Source: Apostichopus japonicus (taxonomy: Eukaryota > Echinodermata > Holothuroidea > Aspidochirotida > Stichopodidae). From it: a DNA stretch of 64,000 nucleotides. Made by a program: the position numbers and the translations under genes. Positions 1 through 12,200 of the stretch are shown piece after piece (within the stretch, counting starts at the first letter, position 1; every line of letters starts with the position of its first letter). Location of the stretch: the NCBI RefSeq assembly GCF_037975245.1, contig NC_092566.1, positions 16,896,001 to 16,960,000 on the forward strand, read 5' to 3'. The notes under the pieces were generated by a model. The model made no database searches. It saw nothing but the letters and a program-made list of their open reading frames with translations, and had not been told where the DNA came from.

Positions 1-741
1 GTATTGCTTCTAGGAAAGATGTTAGATCATGAATCTGTTATTTAAGCAGATGTATGTGGTTTTCTGTTCTGGATATACACAATACTGTTACAAATACAAA
101 TTTGCACTAAAATATTTCAGAAAGTTCTAGTTGAAGAAAATTTTGGCAGCTATGACATGTGTTTCTGATATCAAGACATTTCTGAAAGGTGAAATCTGGT
201 TATGGGGCTACAGTATGATTTCATTTTTATGGAGATCACAGACCAAAAATAATTTGGCTAGCCTATCTTTTGATTTGAGAAATTCCTTGTCCATGTTAAA
301 AATGCTAAATTTTAGCATAATTGATTTTATGTAATGTTTTTTTGATAAGTTGCTGTTAAAGCAAAGTTAGTATGGGGCAGTCCTTGGTTTCTGATGTCTT
401 TGCTATTTCACAGCAGCATTCTCAGGCTGGCATACAAAGTATGTAAAAAAAAAACTATATTAAGGTGTTAAATCAAGTACAATATCTTTTATGAAATTCA
501 TTTCACCGTTCACACTGCCTACAAATTGACTTGCTTTGACATATATCTGTTCATTTACAGGAGGTATTTGCGATGGCATTGTAAGTGTCAGTACAATACC
601 GTGTTTCAGGATGTTTTCATTGTTATTTCTATGTTCCTTTCAGTTAATAAAGGATATATGAAACATTTACTCACAGTCCACATGTTTTTTTTTAATAGTA
701 CATGTCTGCTAGTTCAAGTCACAGCTAGTAAATGAACTTCA
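1..741. other. No gene recognised at left edge
   Basis: AT-rich sequence with only short chance reading frames. I looked for the missing 5' CLCA exons, which should encode a segment rich in Cys, Gly and Tyr just before the HExxH motif, and did not find them here. This stretch is probably intron of the CLCA gene that continues at 2821, or its upstream flank. Confidence 0.5.
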
Positions 742-1230
742 CGAAACGTTTTTATACAGTCTATGTTATTTTACAGTATAGTACCGTCCGCCAAAGTAAC
801 AGTATAGTACCGTTTTTTTACAGATTTTTTTCAGTAAATATACGATGGGAAACGTTTTTTCACGGTCCGTGTTATTTTACGGTGGACTACCTTCCGCCAA
901 ACTGACAGTAAAATGCCGTTATTTTGCAGATTTATTTCAGTAAATATATGATGCGAACCTTTTTTTCACGGTCCCTGTTATTTTACGGTGGACTACCTTC
1001 CGCCAAACTGACAGTAAAGTACCGTTTTTTTACAGATTTATTTCGGTAAATATACGATGGGAAACGTTTCCCCACGGTCCGTGTTATTTCACAGTGCCGT
1101 TTTTTTACAGAAGTGAGATGCTGTAAATACATGACGGGAAACGTCGTTTCACAGTCAATGTTATTTTACGGTAAACTACTGGCGTCCAAGACTGCCAGTA
1201 AGTTACCGTTTTTTTACAGATTTATTTTTT
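742..1230. repeat. Tandem repeat of about 105 bp, about 4.5 copies
   Basis: Repeat landmarks (GGGAAACGTTTTTTCACGG and variants) recur near 742, 847, 952 and 1058, with a shorter last step to 1137. Each unit also contains GTTATTTTACGG and CCGTTTTTTTACAG. The array ends near 1230 with TTTTTTACAGTG. The repeated ACAGTRTT/ACGGT words and a CACTGTAAAA-like end suggest amplification from the inside of a DNA transposon; that origin is inference. Confidence 0.75.
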
Positions 1231-1560
1231 ACAGTGTACGTACTACTGTACCTGTTGGTTAAAACGAACTTCAAAGTTCAAACAGTCGGAACATTCAAAA
1301 TTGACAACGGCATAAAATGTAACAAGGAACAATCAATGAAATTAAGAGCATAAGAAATTAGTTTAAGTCCTGGATCAAACATTTAAAGGTATTTAAGGAG
1401 TCGGCATTCTTTCACTCCTTTCGGACTACTCCTTAGTAGCAACATATGAAAATGTTTTCTGATGATACTGGGTATTACCACCCTCTAAGAATAGATTATT
1501 TCGTGTGGTATACCTAAGAGAGTGGTTATGTATATTGTTCGCGTGATGGAACATGTCCAC

Positions 1561-1563
<3 letters not shown>

Positions 1564-1592
<29 letters not shown>

Positions 1593-1644
1593 CCACATAT
1601 ATATATATATATACCATATATATACGATTTCAATTATATACTTT

Positions 1645-1717
<73 letters not shown>
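1564..1717. repeat. (TA)n microsatellite
   Basis: Two runs of alternating TA, broken by a short unique stretch around 1593-1650. The long run sits just beyond the tail of the reverse-strand SINE at 1755-1890. Reading frames of Tyr-Ile repeats across it are artefacts. Confidence 0.95.
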
Positions 1718-1720
<3 letters not shown>

Positions 1721-1754
1721 AATGCAATGGAGGTAAACGACAAAGGCAAATGAA

Positions 1755-1890
1755 TATATATAAACGAAAATCGTAATGAGTTGGAAAATCAAGAACAGTG
1801 AAAAAACTTTCAGCCTCCACCGGGATTCGAACCACGGGCCTTCCGCTCTGTACGCGGACACCCTAACCACTAGGCTATGGACGCTGATTG
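1755..1890 (-). mobile_element. tRNA-derived SINE, family A, copy 1
   Basis: Read on the minus strand it has an A box (TAGCCTAGTGGTT) and a B box (GGTTCGAATCC) spaced as in a tRNA. A 5-bp anticodon-like stem with a 7-nt loop lies between them. A tRNA-unrelated tail follows (TTTTTTCACTGTTCTTGATT and onward) and runs into TA repeat. A second copy in opposite orientation lies at 2056-2168, which shows it is a mobile repeat rather than a tRNA gene. Confidence 0.8.
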
Positions 1891-2055
1891 TATGTCCAGA
1901 GGTTCGAAACCGGTAAGGAAGGTCGTAATTCCACTGTAGGCGTTTGTCACCTGTATCGAACAATACTAGTTATGTTTTTGGTGACATATTTTGCCTTACT
2001 CTAGAGATCAAAAGTATCTTTTTCGAGATCCGGCTTTAGGAATCACAAATGATTT

Positions 2056-2160
2056 CGAGTTGGTTAGCATCATGTTTGATCGGAAGGCCCTTGGTTCGAA
2101 TCCCGGTGGAGGCTGAAAGTTTTTTCACTGCTCTTGATTTTCCAACTCATTACGATTTTC

Positions 2161-2168
<8 letters not shown>
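2056..2168 (+). mobile_element. tRNA-derived SINE, family A, copy 2
   Basis: It matches the 1755-1890 element from the B box (GGTTCGAATCCC) through the unique tail (TTGATTTTCCAACTCATTA), then enters (TA)n at 2164. The A-box end is degenerate. The two copies are head to head about 165 bp apart, each with a TA tract at its 3' tail. Confidence 0.78.

Positions 2169-2252
<84 letters not shown>
2164..2252. repeat. (TA)n microsatellite at SINE tail
   Basis: Alternating TA with one interruption (CCCATACA). It starts exactly where the SINE tail at 2056-2168 ends, consistent with expansion of a short SINE terminal repeat. Confidence 0.93.
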
Positions 2253-2256
<4 letters not shown>

Positions 2257-2820
2257 TATGATAATGATATAAAATAATGAAGTTCGATTAACAAAGGAAC
2301 ATATATACTAACGTTTTCGTTGCGGTTCTAAAAGATTATTGCAGTAGCAAACAATGTAATAAATATATTGACTAGAAATATATTGAATATTCCATTCTGA
2401 TATACTTATAGGTAATTTGTTGTTGATTTATCATCGAAACTGATACTGCTGGAAGTAAGTTTTGCTGTCAATGTTCTCTGTATATAAATGCAACATTTTA
2501 TGTAGAAATATGAAAAATTTCCCTCTGCGATAAACGATTTAAATATGATAGAAAATAATAAGAAAGAAACAAAGACATTTGCCATTGACGTGTTTCGAAG
2601 ACATCTTTCATTTTGCTGTTGCAAGATGCATTTACCAAAATATTACCAAAGTTTGAAAATTAATATCTGTGCGATATAAAGTGCTATGGGGATGTGCAGG
2701 AAATCCCTTTTAACATGTTATAGACATTAACAAAAAATAATACGAACGGGAAGACTAAATAATTCGATTCTCCATAAATTTTTAGAAAGAAACTTATGCA
2801 AGACGCTCTTTTTCATACAG

Positions 2821-2953
2821 GTCGCCTTCTGGTTCACGAATGGGGCCACTTCCGCTGGGGACTGTTCAACGAGTACCCAGATGAACAAGCCGATCAACAA
2901 TTTTACAGTGAATTCTTTTATTCTTCAATACGAGAGGAGTATCAAGCAACAAG
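2821..2953 (+). CDS. CLCA exon with the zinc metalloprotease motif
   Basis: This exon encodes [19 protein letters not shown] near its start. The CLCA family motif is HExxHxxxGxxxDE, where the two His and a later Asp are the proposed zinc ligands and the Glu is the catalytic residue used for self-cleavage. Here His, Glu, His and Gly are kept, but the Asp position is Asn (codon AAC). The donor is AAG|GTAAGT. Confidence 0.9.
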
Positions 2954-4427
2954 GTAAGTTTTGCACTTTCAAATAACGCAAAAGCACGATTTGCTGGAAG
3001 CAAATTTGTTTCAGCTGATAAAAGCCTGATTTTGATATCCGTTTTCGGTGGATTTTTGTTAGTATAACTCCATAGGGTTGTATATAAAAAGTTTGGCTAT
3101 AGTCAAGCTTTATTAGAGGTAATGAACTATTTCATATAAAGTAATAGTCAACTTTTAATTTATCATTTTTGAACTTTGAATGTGATTATTTGAAAACTTT
3201 GAATACAGTTGGCGACGAAATCTTGACAACCGAAAGCAATCATTAAAATCCAATTTATTGGTTCCGATGCTTTGCACTTTTAGCAAGTTTAAAAGTAAAC
3301 AATAAATTTGAATGAAGATAAAATATATATATAACAATATGGATGGTCTTCAAAGGAATATGCACAATTCCAACCATCCTTAGTGGTCTCTATGACATAA
3401 GTTGTAACTGTTATCAACAATTTCCCTAAAACAGCTAAAAAAATCTCTGTTCCATCCTTGCGAGATATCACATTTTAAATGTATTCTTTTCTTTCAACAC
3501 ATATAAGGCTGAAGACTTGATCAAGTCTAAACACGACATCCTCGAGCAGCATGTGTTTCAATTATCTATGTTCCTATCTATTTATTACTATATGTTTATT
3601 TTCTGTAATTGGGCTTGTGTTTTGCAAATACTGAAACTAAAACGTTGGACCTATTAACATGACCTTTAACGGTGGTTTCAGTGTTAAAACTGTCAAGAAC
3701 TTCTCTTGACAATATGACAAGAAAATTAGAGAGAAAGTGAGGGGGCGGGGGGGGGGGGGGTGGGCAGATCCGAGTAACATTAATGACGCCCGTACAGGCA
3801 TGCGCATATAAACATAAATGGCAGCTTCCGGACAAGACTGTTAAAACATGATTTCTCATAAATTAAATGATTGGCCTTTTTTGTATGGGGGGGGGGGGGG
3901 AAGTTCTATGCACAATGTATCATTGCCATATACAAGCCATATATATCATGGTAGGTGTTGTGTATATAAATCCGCGATGTTGAAATATTTCATAACATAT
4001 TTACTGTATAGGAATCACATTTGGCTGAAAGTCAAATTTCTATGGCACGTTTACCTTAACGACGCAGTTTGTTTTGCTATAAACATGTTAGCAAGTTACA
4101 CCCAAGATTATAGACTCTATCATAATTAACAAGGTTGGGGAGTCAACAACTGTATAAATTGTATGATACCAACAATGAAAGAAAGAAGTCAGAGATAACC
4201 GATATTGTAAAATCATCGGTAATAGACGTTATCTTTGAAGCACCCGCCTTCTAAGCAAATATGTCGACGTGTATAGTGTATAGATAACACAAAAGGGAAA
4301 ATAAGTGTGCATGATGATACTGGACAAAATGACGATAAGTGTGTGTAAATATAAGATTACTCAACAATCCACTGAAACCGTTTGACGTGGTGAACAACTG
4401 TACTTGAGTGATATATATATATATATA

Positions 4428-4519
<92 letters not shown>

Positions 4520-4580
4520 TAGATATATAGATATAGACAGACATATAGATATATAGATATAACTAATAATCATAATAATA

Positions 4581-4652
<72 letters not shown>

Positions 4653-6162
4653 CTGAATCAATAGATAGATGGATGGATGAATGAATAAATGAAAAAAATA
4701 AACACAGAGATACAGAAAAATTATAAATCTATTTTTATCTAACTATTTTGAATAACAGCCGTTCTTTCTCATTTTCCACAATACAGAAAGTGGTTTTGCA
4801 TGCAACAGGTTCTCAGATTTGATTTACTTAATGCCTTGTTATTGACATCTACATTTTGTTTGATATTGTAGGTTATCATGTCAAACCTATAATTTACGGG
4901 TATTTCTACCCTATTGGTGACAATATTCCTGAAGATAAAGGCATTATGAAAACATTAAATTCTAGTTTTGTAACCCTTTATCCGTTGTTTATAAGATATG
5001 ATACTACATATACCTTTCCCCTAAATATGGCCTCGCCTTGTTGTTCACTGATAGGGTGTAAATGAATGTTAATATACGTGAAGCCTGTCCTACTTCTAAC
5101 ATTAAAAAAGTTATAGAACTTGTTTTAAGTAAAGCTTTGGCATATTATCTTCTTTCATTACATTGCAATGTATGCATATATATTGACTAACCATCACCGA
5201 AGCGAGAAATTCTGAACATGAAAGATACAATTTTGCTTTAGAGTTATGCGTTTACGAACAAACCATAAAACCCAGAAATAAATGTGCTGCTTTCAATCTA
5301 GGAGATCTCTGTGACAATAATCAGTTGACTGATGCTTTAATCCAGCAAAAAACAATTTGGTTTTCGCAGGCCTGACGAGAAGGGGGTGTTGGTCAGGGTG
5401 TCCACAGCCCGCGGTCACTTTTCGGGCAAATATTATGATAAAGTGTATAATGCAGTCTTCTTTGAATGACGTTTTATTTCAAAATGTCGACTCATACTGA
5501 CATAACTGTGTCCGGTGACGGTCCTGGATCTCGAAGCCCATAAATGTTCTATTTAATTATTAAATGAATATATGTTGTCATTTTACATCGTTACTGTACG
5601 TGTAGTCGTCATAGAGTGTTTGGTATATATAGGCCTATAGACCAAGTTGACAAAAATTAGTTTGTCGTATGCTTAATCTTCTCTGTCTATGGTGTATGCA
5701 TATTATTGAAAATTGTGGGCGCTTAACTTGAATGCCGCCCTTTAAAACTAAATCGGAATAGAAAGTTGGAAAGCTGTTATAACTATACGTGATTATTATT
5801 ATTATCAAAGCAGTCATTCTCACTTTGCGCATTCATTGTATACAGATGTTCAGCGGAATGGGACGCCGTCAACATTGTTTTTGATTCAGCGCAAGGGACA
5901 TATCGCGAGTGTGTTGGAAATAGTTCCGTCGGTTACGAGGACGGCTGCATCAGTATTCCTACGCCTTACCAAAATAGGACCACCGGGTCAATCATGTACG
6001 GCTATACAAATATCGAACAGGTGAGATACGTACTAAAAACATTGCATTGTATATGCTGCTAGGAAGGAATGTATATTTGTTATTACTATATTGTTACTAC
6101 TCATAAAGGAATCACACTTCGGTGAGAACGTTATCCATTTGACACACACACCCACACATACA

Positions 6163-6200
<38 letters not shown>

Positions 6201-9200
6201 CATCGTTACGTTACGTGTTAAGGAAATTGCGAAAAACGCATGGCTCAGTTACATATAGTATAGTATAGGCCTAGTACATCAATATACGTATGAAATGAGA
6301 GACGGTTTGTTGTTGTCTGACGTCACGTGATTTTAAAATATGAATAAGAAAGGTGTGGTTTGCATGCATGAATATTTGGGCAAACAATTTTGTAAGAAAA
6401 GGCTAATTACTCGTTAATTAGGGTTGCATAGTAAAAATGCTATCATTAATCTCTCTTTCACCAATGGCTTCTTGCTGATATGTAAATGAATGAATACAAA
6501 TTCCAGATAAACGCAATATAGACATTTTATGGAAGTTATGTTAGCCTACCAATACCTGCAAGTACGTGTCAGATATTCAAGGTCTACCATACCCACCCCA
6601 GCTCATCCCATTCCAACCCCTCCATATAAGACCGAGAGGCAACAGCCCCCCCCCCCCCAAAAATGGGTCAATTAACGTCGGTTTTTCTCCGATTTCTCAG
6701 ATAACCGAATTTTGTGACAACGATACAACGGACGAATCAAATCTTCATGTGGCTGGAGCACCTAACAAACACAACCGAATATGTGACTTAAAGAGCTCGT
6801 GGGAGGTGATGAGGGAACATCCAGATTTCGCTAGTAAGCTTGCATGAAATTAAATGTCGTTACAATACATTAAATTCATTTGACGTTATATAGAACAAAA
6901 AGGAGCTTGGAGGCCTAGTATCGGCCGTTTTTGTATTGTTTGATAAACTAGCCTTTGTCAGATGGGAGACCTGCATATAGGAGAAACGCGGGAGAAAGGG
7001 ACGTTGAAGAACATAATACATTAACACTTTTCGTGCGTGCAGCTCCTAAAATTAATTCGACCTTTTTCTCCCCCTCTCTCTCTCTCTATTTCGTTGAGAC
7101 AGACACATTCATTGCAGATCGCATACGTTTTAGTAAACGCCTAATGTGCCTTTAGCACGACTTAAGAGTTGGTGGTAGTTATCTTTAAGTTTTCAATTCG
7201 TTTTCAACATGATCGAGAGCCTAACATGGGTAATTCGTTTATTTGTAAACACTTATGGGTGAGATTGACGTCTTCATGAGTTGGTCCAGGAAAACCACAG
7301 TAATTTCATGTTAATCATGATAATCGGGCTTAAAAAATAATAGATAAATAAACTTATGTAGTCGCTGAACCACACTTTGTTCTTACTTCAGTATTGGTAC
7401 GGTACAGGTACGGTATAGTTGAATATCCTCACTTTAGTTTTTACTGTCATGAACCCCGACAACGTTCGAGAACTGGGTTGAGTTATGGGGGGGGGGGGGG
7501 CGGGAGATGAGGGAGTCAGACCAATATTATGTGATTACAATGATGCCCTCGTGAAATACATGTGGGTAACCTTTAGGGATCATCCCTTCTCACTGATAAT
7601 TATATTAATCGCTATAGTCCCCTGACGGGACCGCCGACTTTACGCTTGGTTCAGTTAAGAAAGGAATGTGCTGTTTCAAATAGATTTTGCCTTTCGTTTT
7701 ACTTCTTGGCCAAAACAGGCGTAACTATAATGTTTAGTAGATTTCACCGGTTAACAGCTGTAGGTATTGGGCCCAGGAGGAGGAAGGGGAGATGATGTAC
7801 ACTTCAAGCGCTACTTTAGGTATTGTCAAGTTAATTATTGGAATATACCTGTATGACTTTTAACGAAAACAAATCGATGCGTTACGACCGTCACAAATTC
7901 AAACAGGAAATGCCATCCTCACCGCATATGTTACACCTACCCTATTAAGTTATGTTACACATATATATATTAAAATTCATTATGACATAAAGGATGGGAG
8001 ATGCATACCGATGTTTATTATTTACCTTTTTCTCCTAGATAATGCAAATCCTCCACAGAATCTTTCAGATAAAGATCTATTACCAAACATCGTTGTTGCC
8101 CGCGTCAGACCTTTGCGTTTGGTACTGGTACTAGACACGTCCGGTAGCATGGGGGTAAGATTTACATTATTTATCGAGTGTATATATCGTACAATCTTGT
8201 ATACGTATACAGTCTTTTACGCCGTATCAATGGCATCGAATATTAAAGAGGTTTTCATCATGTCCCGCCTTACGCCCATTGTAATTAACCAACTTCCTAT
8301 AGTTATTCTTTCCGTGTGTGCGATCAGGCAAGTTCTCTGCCCGTGACCAGTACGAAGAGCTTTGTTTTGAGTAAGTTACCGCATCTATTATCCACTTTCC
8401 TAGAATGTCCAGCCGATTCACACAGAGATTACAGTAACTACTGTACATTTTTCACATTTGTACCACAGTACCAACTGGATCGTATACTGATAAATCTTAT
8501 ACATCGGTAGCATGTGCTATTTAGGTTTACAGTAAGAACTGAGGATATGTGTTATAACAAAATGGATTTGTTGGGTTTACTCATATGCCCAGTTCTTACT
8601 GTAATCCTAATAGCACATGCTACTGATTGATAGCACGATCCAGTTTTACTGTGGTACAAAAGTTTAAGATTTAGAGTAGTTACTGTGCTCTCTGTGTGCA
8701 ATGCCAGTCTTTGGGTCCCGTGTATTTGGGGAACTACAAGCATTTGCTCTTGTATGAATTCGCAATCAGAAGCCATCTTGTACATATGAATGTAACCAGG
8801 GACCACACACCCCATTAACTTTTATTCGATACAACTTAAAGCAGCATTTTGCGTTTGGTCGCCGTTTGCTACTCTTTTGACATGTCCATCGAGTTCTTTT
8901 TACATATATCAATCACAAAACAGCAAGATATTAGCCAAGTTTTCCCCTGCCAACAACGTATATTGGCGAGTAATTAAGGATATTTGCAGATCATAAGAAA
9001 AGTGTCCACGACAAATTCCACATTTAAAATTAATCGCATACAGTTCCCCAAACCCACTAGTTTGAATTAAACCAATGACTTTTATGCCACCATTTGAAGT
9101 AAGATTTAAATAGATAAGCTAGTTATGAATGTCGTTATGGCATCGTGGAGTCAGTGAGGTTGAGAAATATCATAGCAAAGGACGCAAAGTCCTGCTTTAA

Positions 9201-12200
9201 AAAGCGGCAAGGAAATAAATATTCAGCTGAACTATAGCGTTGCGTGATCATTTTGCGTTATCAACAACTTTGTTTAAACATTTGCTATAGAGTGTATATG
9301 TGCATGACCTTTATATTTGATTTATAACCTTACTTACCGAATGGGTCATATAGCGTTTTCTTCAACATATGATTTAATTAACAGGACTATAATCGGATAG
9401 AGAAGCAGGCTGCGGCAACTATGAACTTTATTATGACTACAGCCGTCGACGGTATATCACTAGGTATCGTAGATTTCGATAGTACTGGGAAACAAATCAG
9501 TGGTTTGGTGAAACTCGATTCAGAAGACACACGGAGAAAACTTGCCCAAAAAATCCCACAAGAGGCTCAAGGTGGTACATGTATAGGATGTGGACTAGAA
9601 GTAGCCCTTGAGGTAAGCTCATTGTTATTTAGATATATGTATAGAATCAGATAACAATAATAATAATACTCAGTAGTTACTTTTACGACACTTAAGCGAC
9701 GACAAAATGTGGGAGAACCCAGCAAGGGCTTGTGGATTACAACTTACACATCGGGTAGCTTCCAGTTCAACTCAAAGTTGGAATCTTTCTCAATGTAGAA
9801 AGTCATGTCAGATGGGAAATCCGTAGATTGCTCTTGGATGAAAACCCACCTTACTATGATCCGGCCGGATATCGAACCCGGAACCTCCCGATTGCTTAGC
9901 CTCAAGGCTTCAAATGCAGGCGCGTATCCAGGATTTTCTAACCCGGGGGGCGCGAATTACTATCTAAGCGGAGCGCCACCATCGGTTGGCGCGGAGCGTA
10001 CAAGAAAATTTCTGGTTTTGATACCCCCCAGATCACCGGAAATGGCACTTCTCGGGCTTGAAAATGAGCAACCAGATGTACACTTTTGCTTGAGAACCAA
10101 GTATTTCCCAAAAGTTTTTTCCATCCATAACCTTTTTGAAGATTGTCACCAGTCACACATCATGTTCGACCTCATTGCATGTCCTATGGATGATTGCTTT
10201 TGTAGGTTATTCTATGTCACGGCCCACAATATCCGAAAGCCCCACTTTTGAAGGTTTTAAGCCCATTACTTGTTGAGAATTTGAAAATTCCCTTTTCTCG
10301 TGAATAAAATCACTTGAAAACATACCCATAATGTTGCAGAAAATTCAATCTATAGACAACCAATATAGAAAAACCTCCTTGAACCCCTAACAGACAGGTG
10401 AAAATTGAACGAGTAGAGGAAAGTATGATGAAGAATGTTGGTGAGGAAATTTTGTAAAATTCCGACACAGTTAATTTATTGGTGTATAAATATTGCAACC
10501 TCTTATAATGGCTTTTACAAAACTTGGTTGAAGGAACAGAAAAATAGGAGATATTTCCGATATCAGGTATATCGAAACCGAACACTTCACTCATAGGCGT
10601 AGGTCCCGTAGGAGGCGGGGGCTGCAGCCCCCCCCCCAATTGTTTTCCCATTTTTTTTGGGCACCTACTGAAAGAAAAATAAATAGCAATGAATAGCTTA
10701 AAATGATCTCCTTGGTAATTGAAATAAAGTTGTAAGCTTGGCCGACATTACCTTTGTAAAAGAGAGTTTTGACATAAATGGATCTGTATGGTTTTTCTCC
10801 ATCTACATAAGACATTTGGTTGTTTACATTAGCATCCGGCGGTATACTGTGCAACTTTGACGGACCGTGCGGTAGACGATGCCATACAATGTAATGACCG
10901 ATCTTGCCTATATGATATTGGCATCGACATGTTGAAAATTTTGGCTTTTTTTCGGGCAAGTCATTACAGCCCCCAAATCCAATCTGGCTCCTACGCCTTT
11001 GACTACACACATTGACAGTTTTTGAGGCTGTACATCGTGGAACATGCATTTCAATGCTCATTGATATGATGTTATATCTGCTCTTTGCTTTACAAATTCG
11101 AACAGGCGTGTAGCGAGTAATTGCCAAGGGAGGGCGAAGCCTGTAGGCAAACTATCTAAGCGAAGCGCCACCATGAGTTGGCGCGAAGCGTACAAGAAAA
11201 ATTTTGGCCGAAAATGCCTCCCAGATCGCTGGAAATGACACTTCCCAGGCCTTGTAAGTTGCATCTAAGCATTGTCTATTTTGAAATTACTAGCGATGTC
11301 GTAAAGAAAATTTGCTCGGGGGGGGGGCGGTCGCCCCCTTCCCGAAATGCGTTATGTTCCCCGACGACTCGGTCGAGCTCAAGTACATTAGTGAGAGAGG
11401 AAAAACGGAAACGTCAAAAATGGAGTTGTCGGGGTAAGGGGTAGGGTGAGGCGCACACCCCCTCCGTAATCCTTGATCTGTCACTGGCTACCCTGTGTAT
11501 ATAATAGGGATCTTTCTCTTCCCGAGGTCTTGGCTATCTTCTACTCCTTCCTTTTCTCCTTTTTCTCTCTTTTTTCTTTTTCTTTTCCCTTCCTTCCTCT
11601 CCTCCTTTTCTTTTTTCCCCTCCTTTTCCCTTTTTTCTTCTCTTTTTTTTCTCCTCTTTTCCTTACCCGGGGGGCGCGCGCCCCCAACGCCCCCCCTGGA
11701 TACGCACCTGAAATGCTACCGCCTTTATCCACGGCCACAGCACCGGTGTAAACTTTCAATTTGTTATTAAATATAATTAAATATTAATACCATTTTCAAA
11801 CAATTATCGTCTTCATTTTGTTTTACAAAGATATTACAAGGCGGCGGCCAAACGGCTGAGGGTGGCATTGTAATTCTGATCACAGACGGAAAAGATAGTG
11901 GTTCTAATGGCGAGAAAACGACAGCAATGAAGTTAAAATATTCAGAGCTTAGGGTGAAGATAAACTCTGTCGCTTTTTCGAACGATGCTGACACAGTGGT
12001 CCCAGATTTGGCATCTGCAACCGGTAAGTGTTAACATTAAATGAAATCAATCAAAAGTTCAAAGTTATTTAAAGTTCCGTTACCGCCAGAAAATTGGCGA
12101 GTGATGACGTCATTACTATAGCCTAAATTACTAAAAACTAGGACTTCGTCATCTTCGGTCGATCAATATACAGACAAAATGAATCAAATTAACGGCCGAT

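Larger units (their letters stand above)
9917..11710. mobile_element. MITE-like DNA transposon, 16-bp TIRs, TSD AAATG
   Basis: The left end is CAGGCGCGTATCCAGG. The right end reversed is CAGGTGCGTATCCAGG. The direct repeat AAATG lies at 9912-9916 and 11711-11715, and the uninterrupted SINE copy carries this word once, which supports a real target duplication. There is no transposase. A second copy of the left-end module begins near 11104 and a smaller element lies near 10593-10998, so this is a nested composite. A shared internal motif is GCGCCACCATNNGTTGGCGC, also found at 60077. Confidence 0.78.
9690..11750 (-). mobile_element. tRNA-derived SINE, family C, copy 1, split by a MITE
   Basis: The tail and B-box part occupies 9690-9916 and the A-box part 11711 to about 11750. 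Between them lies the MITE 9917-11710. The other copy at 34038-34330 is uninterrupted and reads through the join. Shared words include AAGAGCAATCTA, GAGGCTAAGCAAT and TTGTAATCCA. Read on the minus strand it starts with a Leu/Ser-like tRNA head. Confidence 0.8.

Noticed and set aside
5361..5469. Open frame with a possible splice acceptor ([13 protein letters not shown]...) as an extra CLCA exon
   Set aside because: The flanking exons 2821-2953 and 5846-6020 already join in phase (AG|A, giving Arg-Cys) and match the family without extra sequence.
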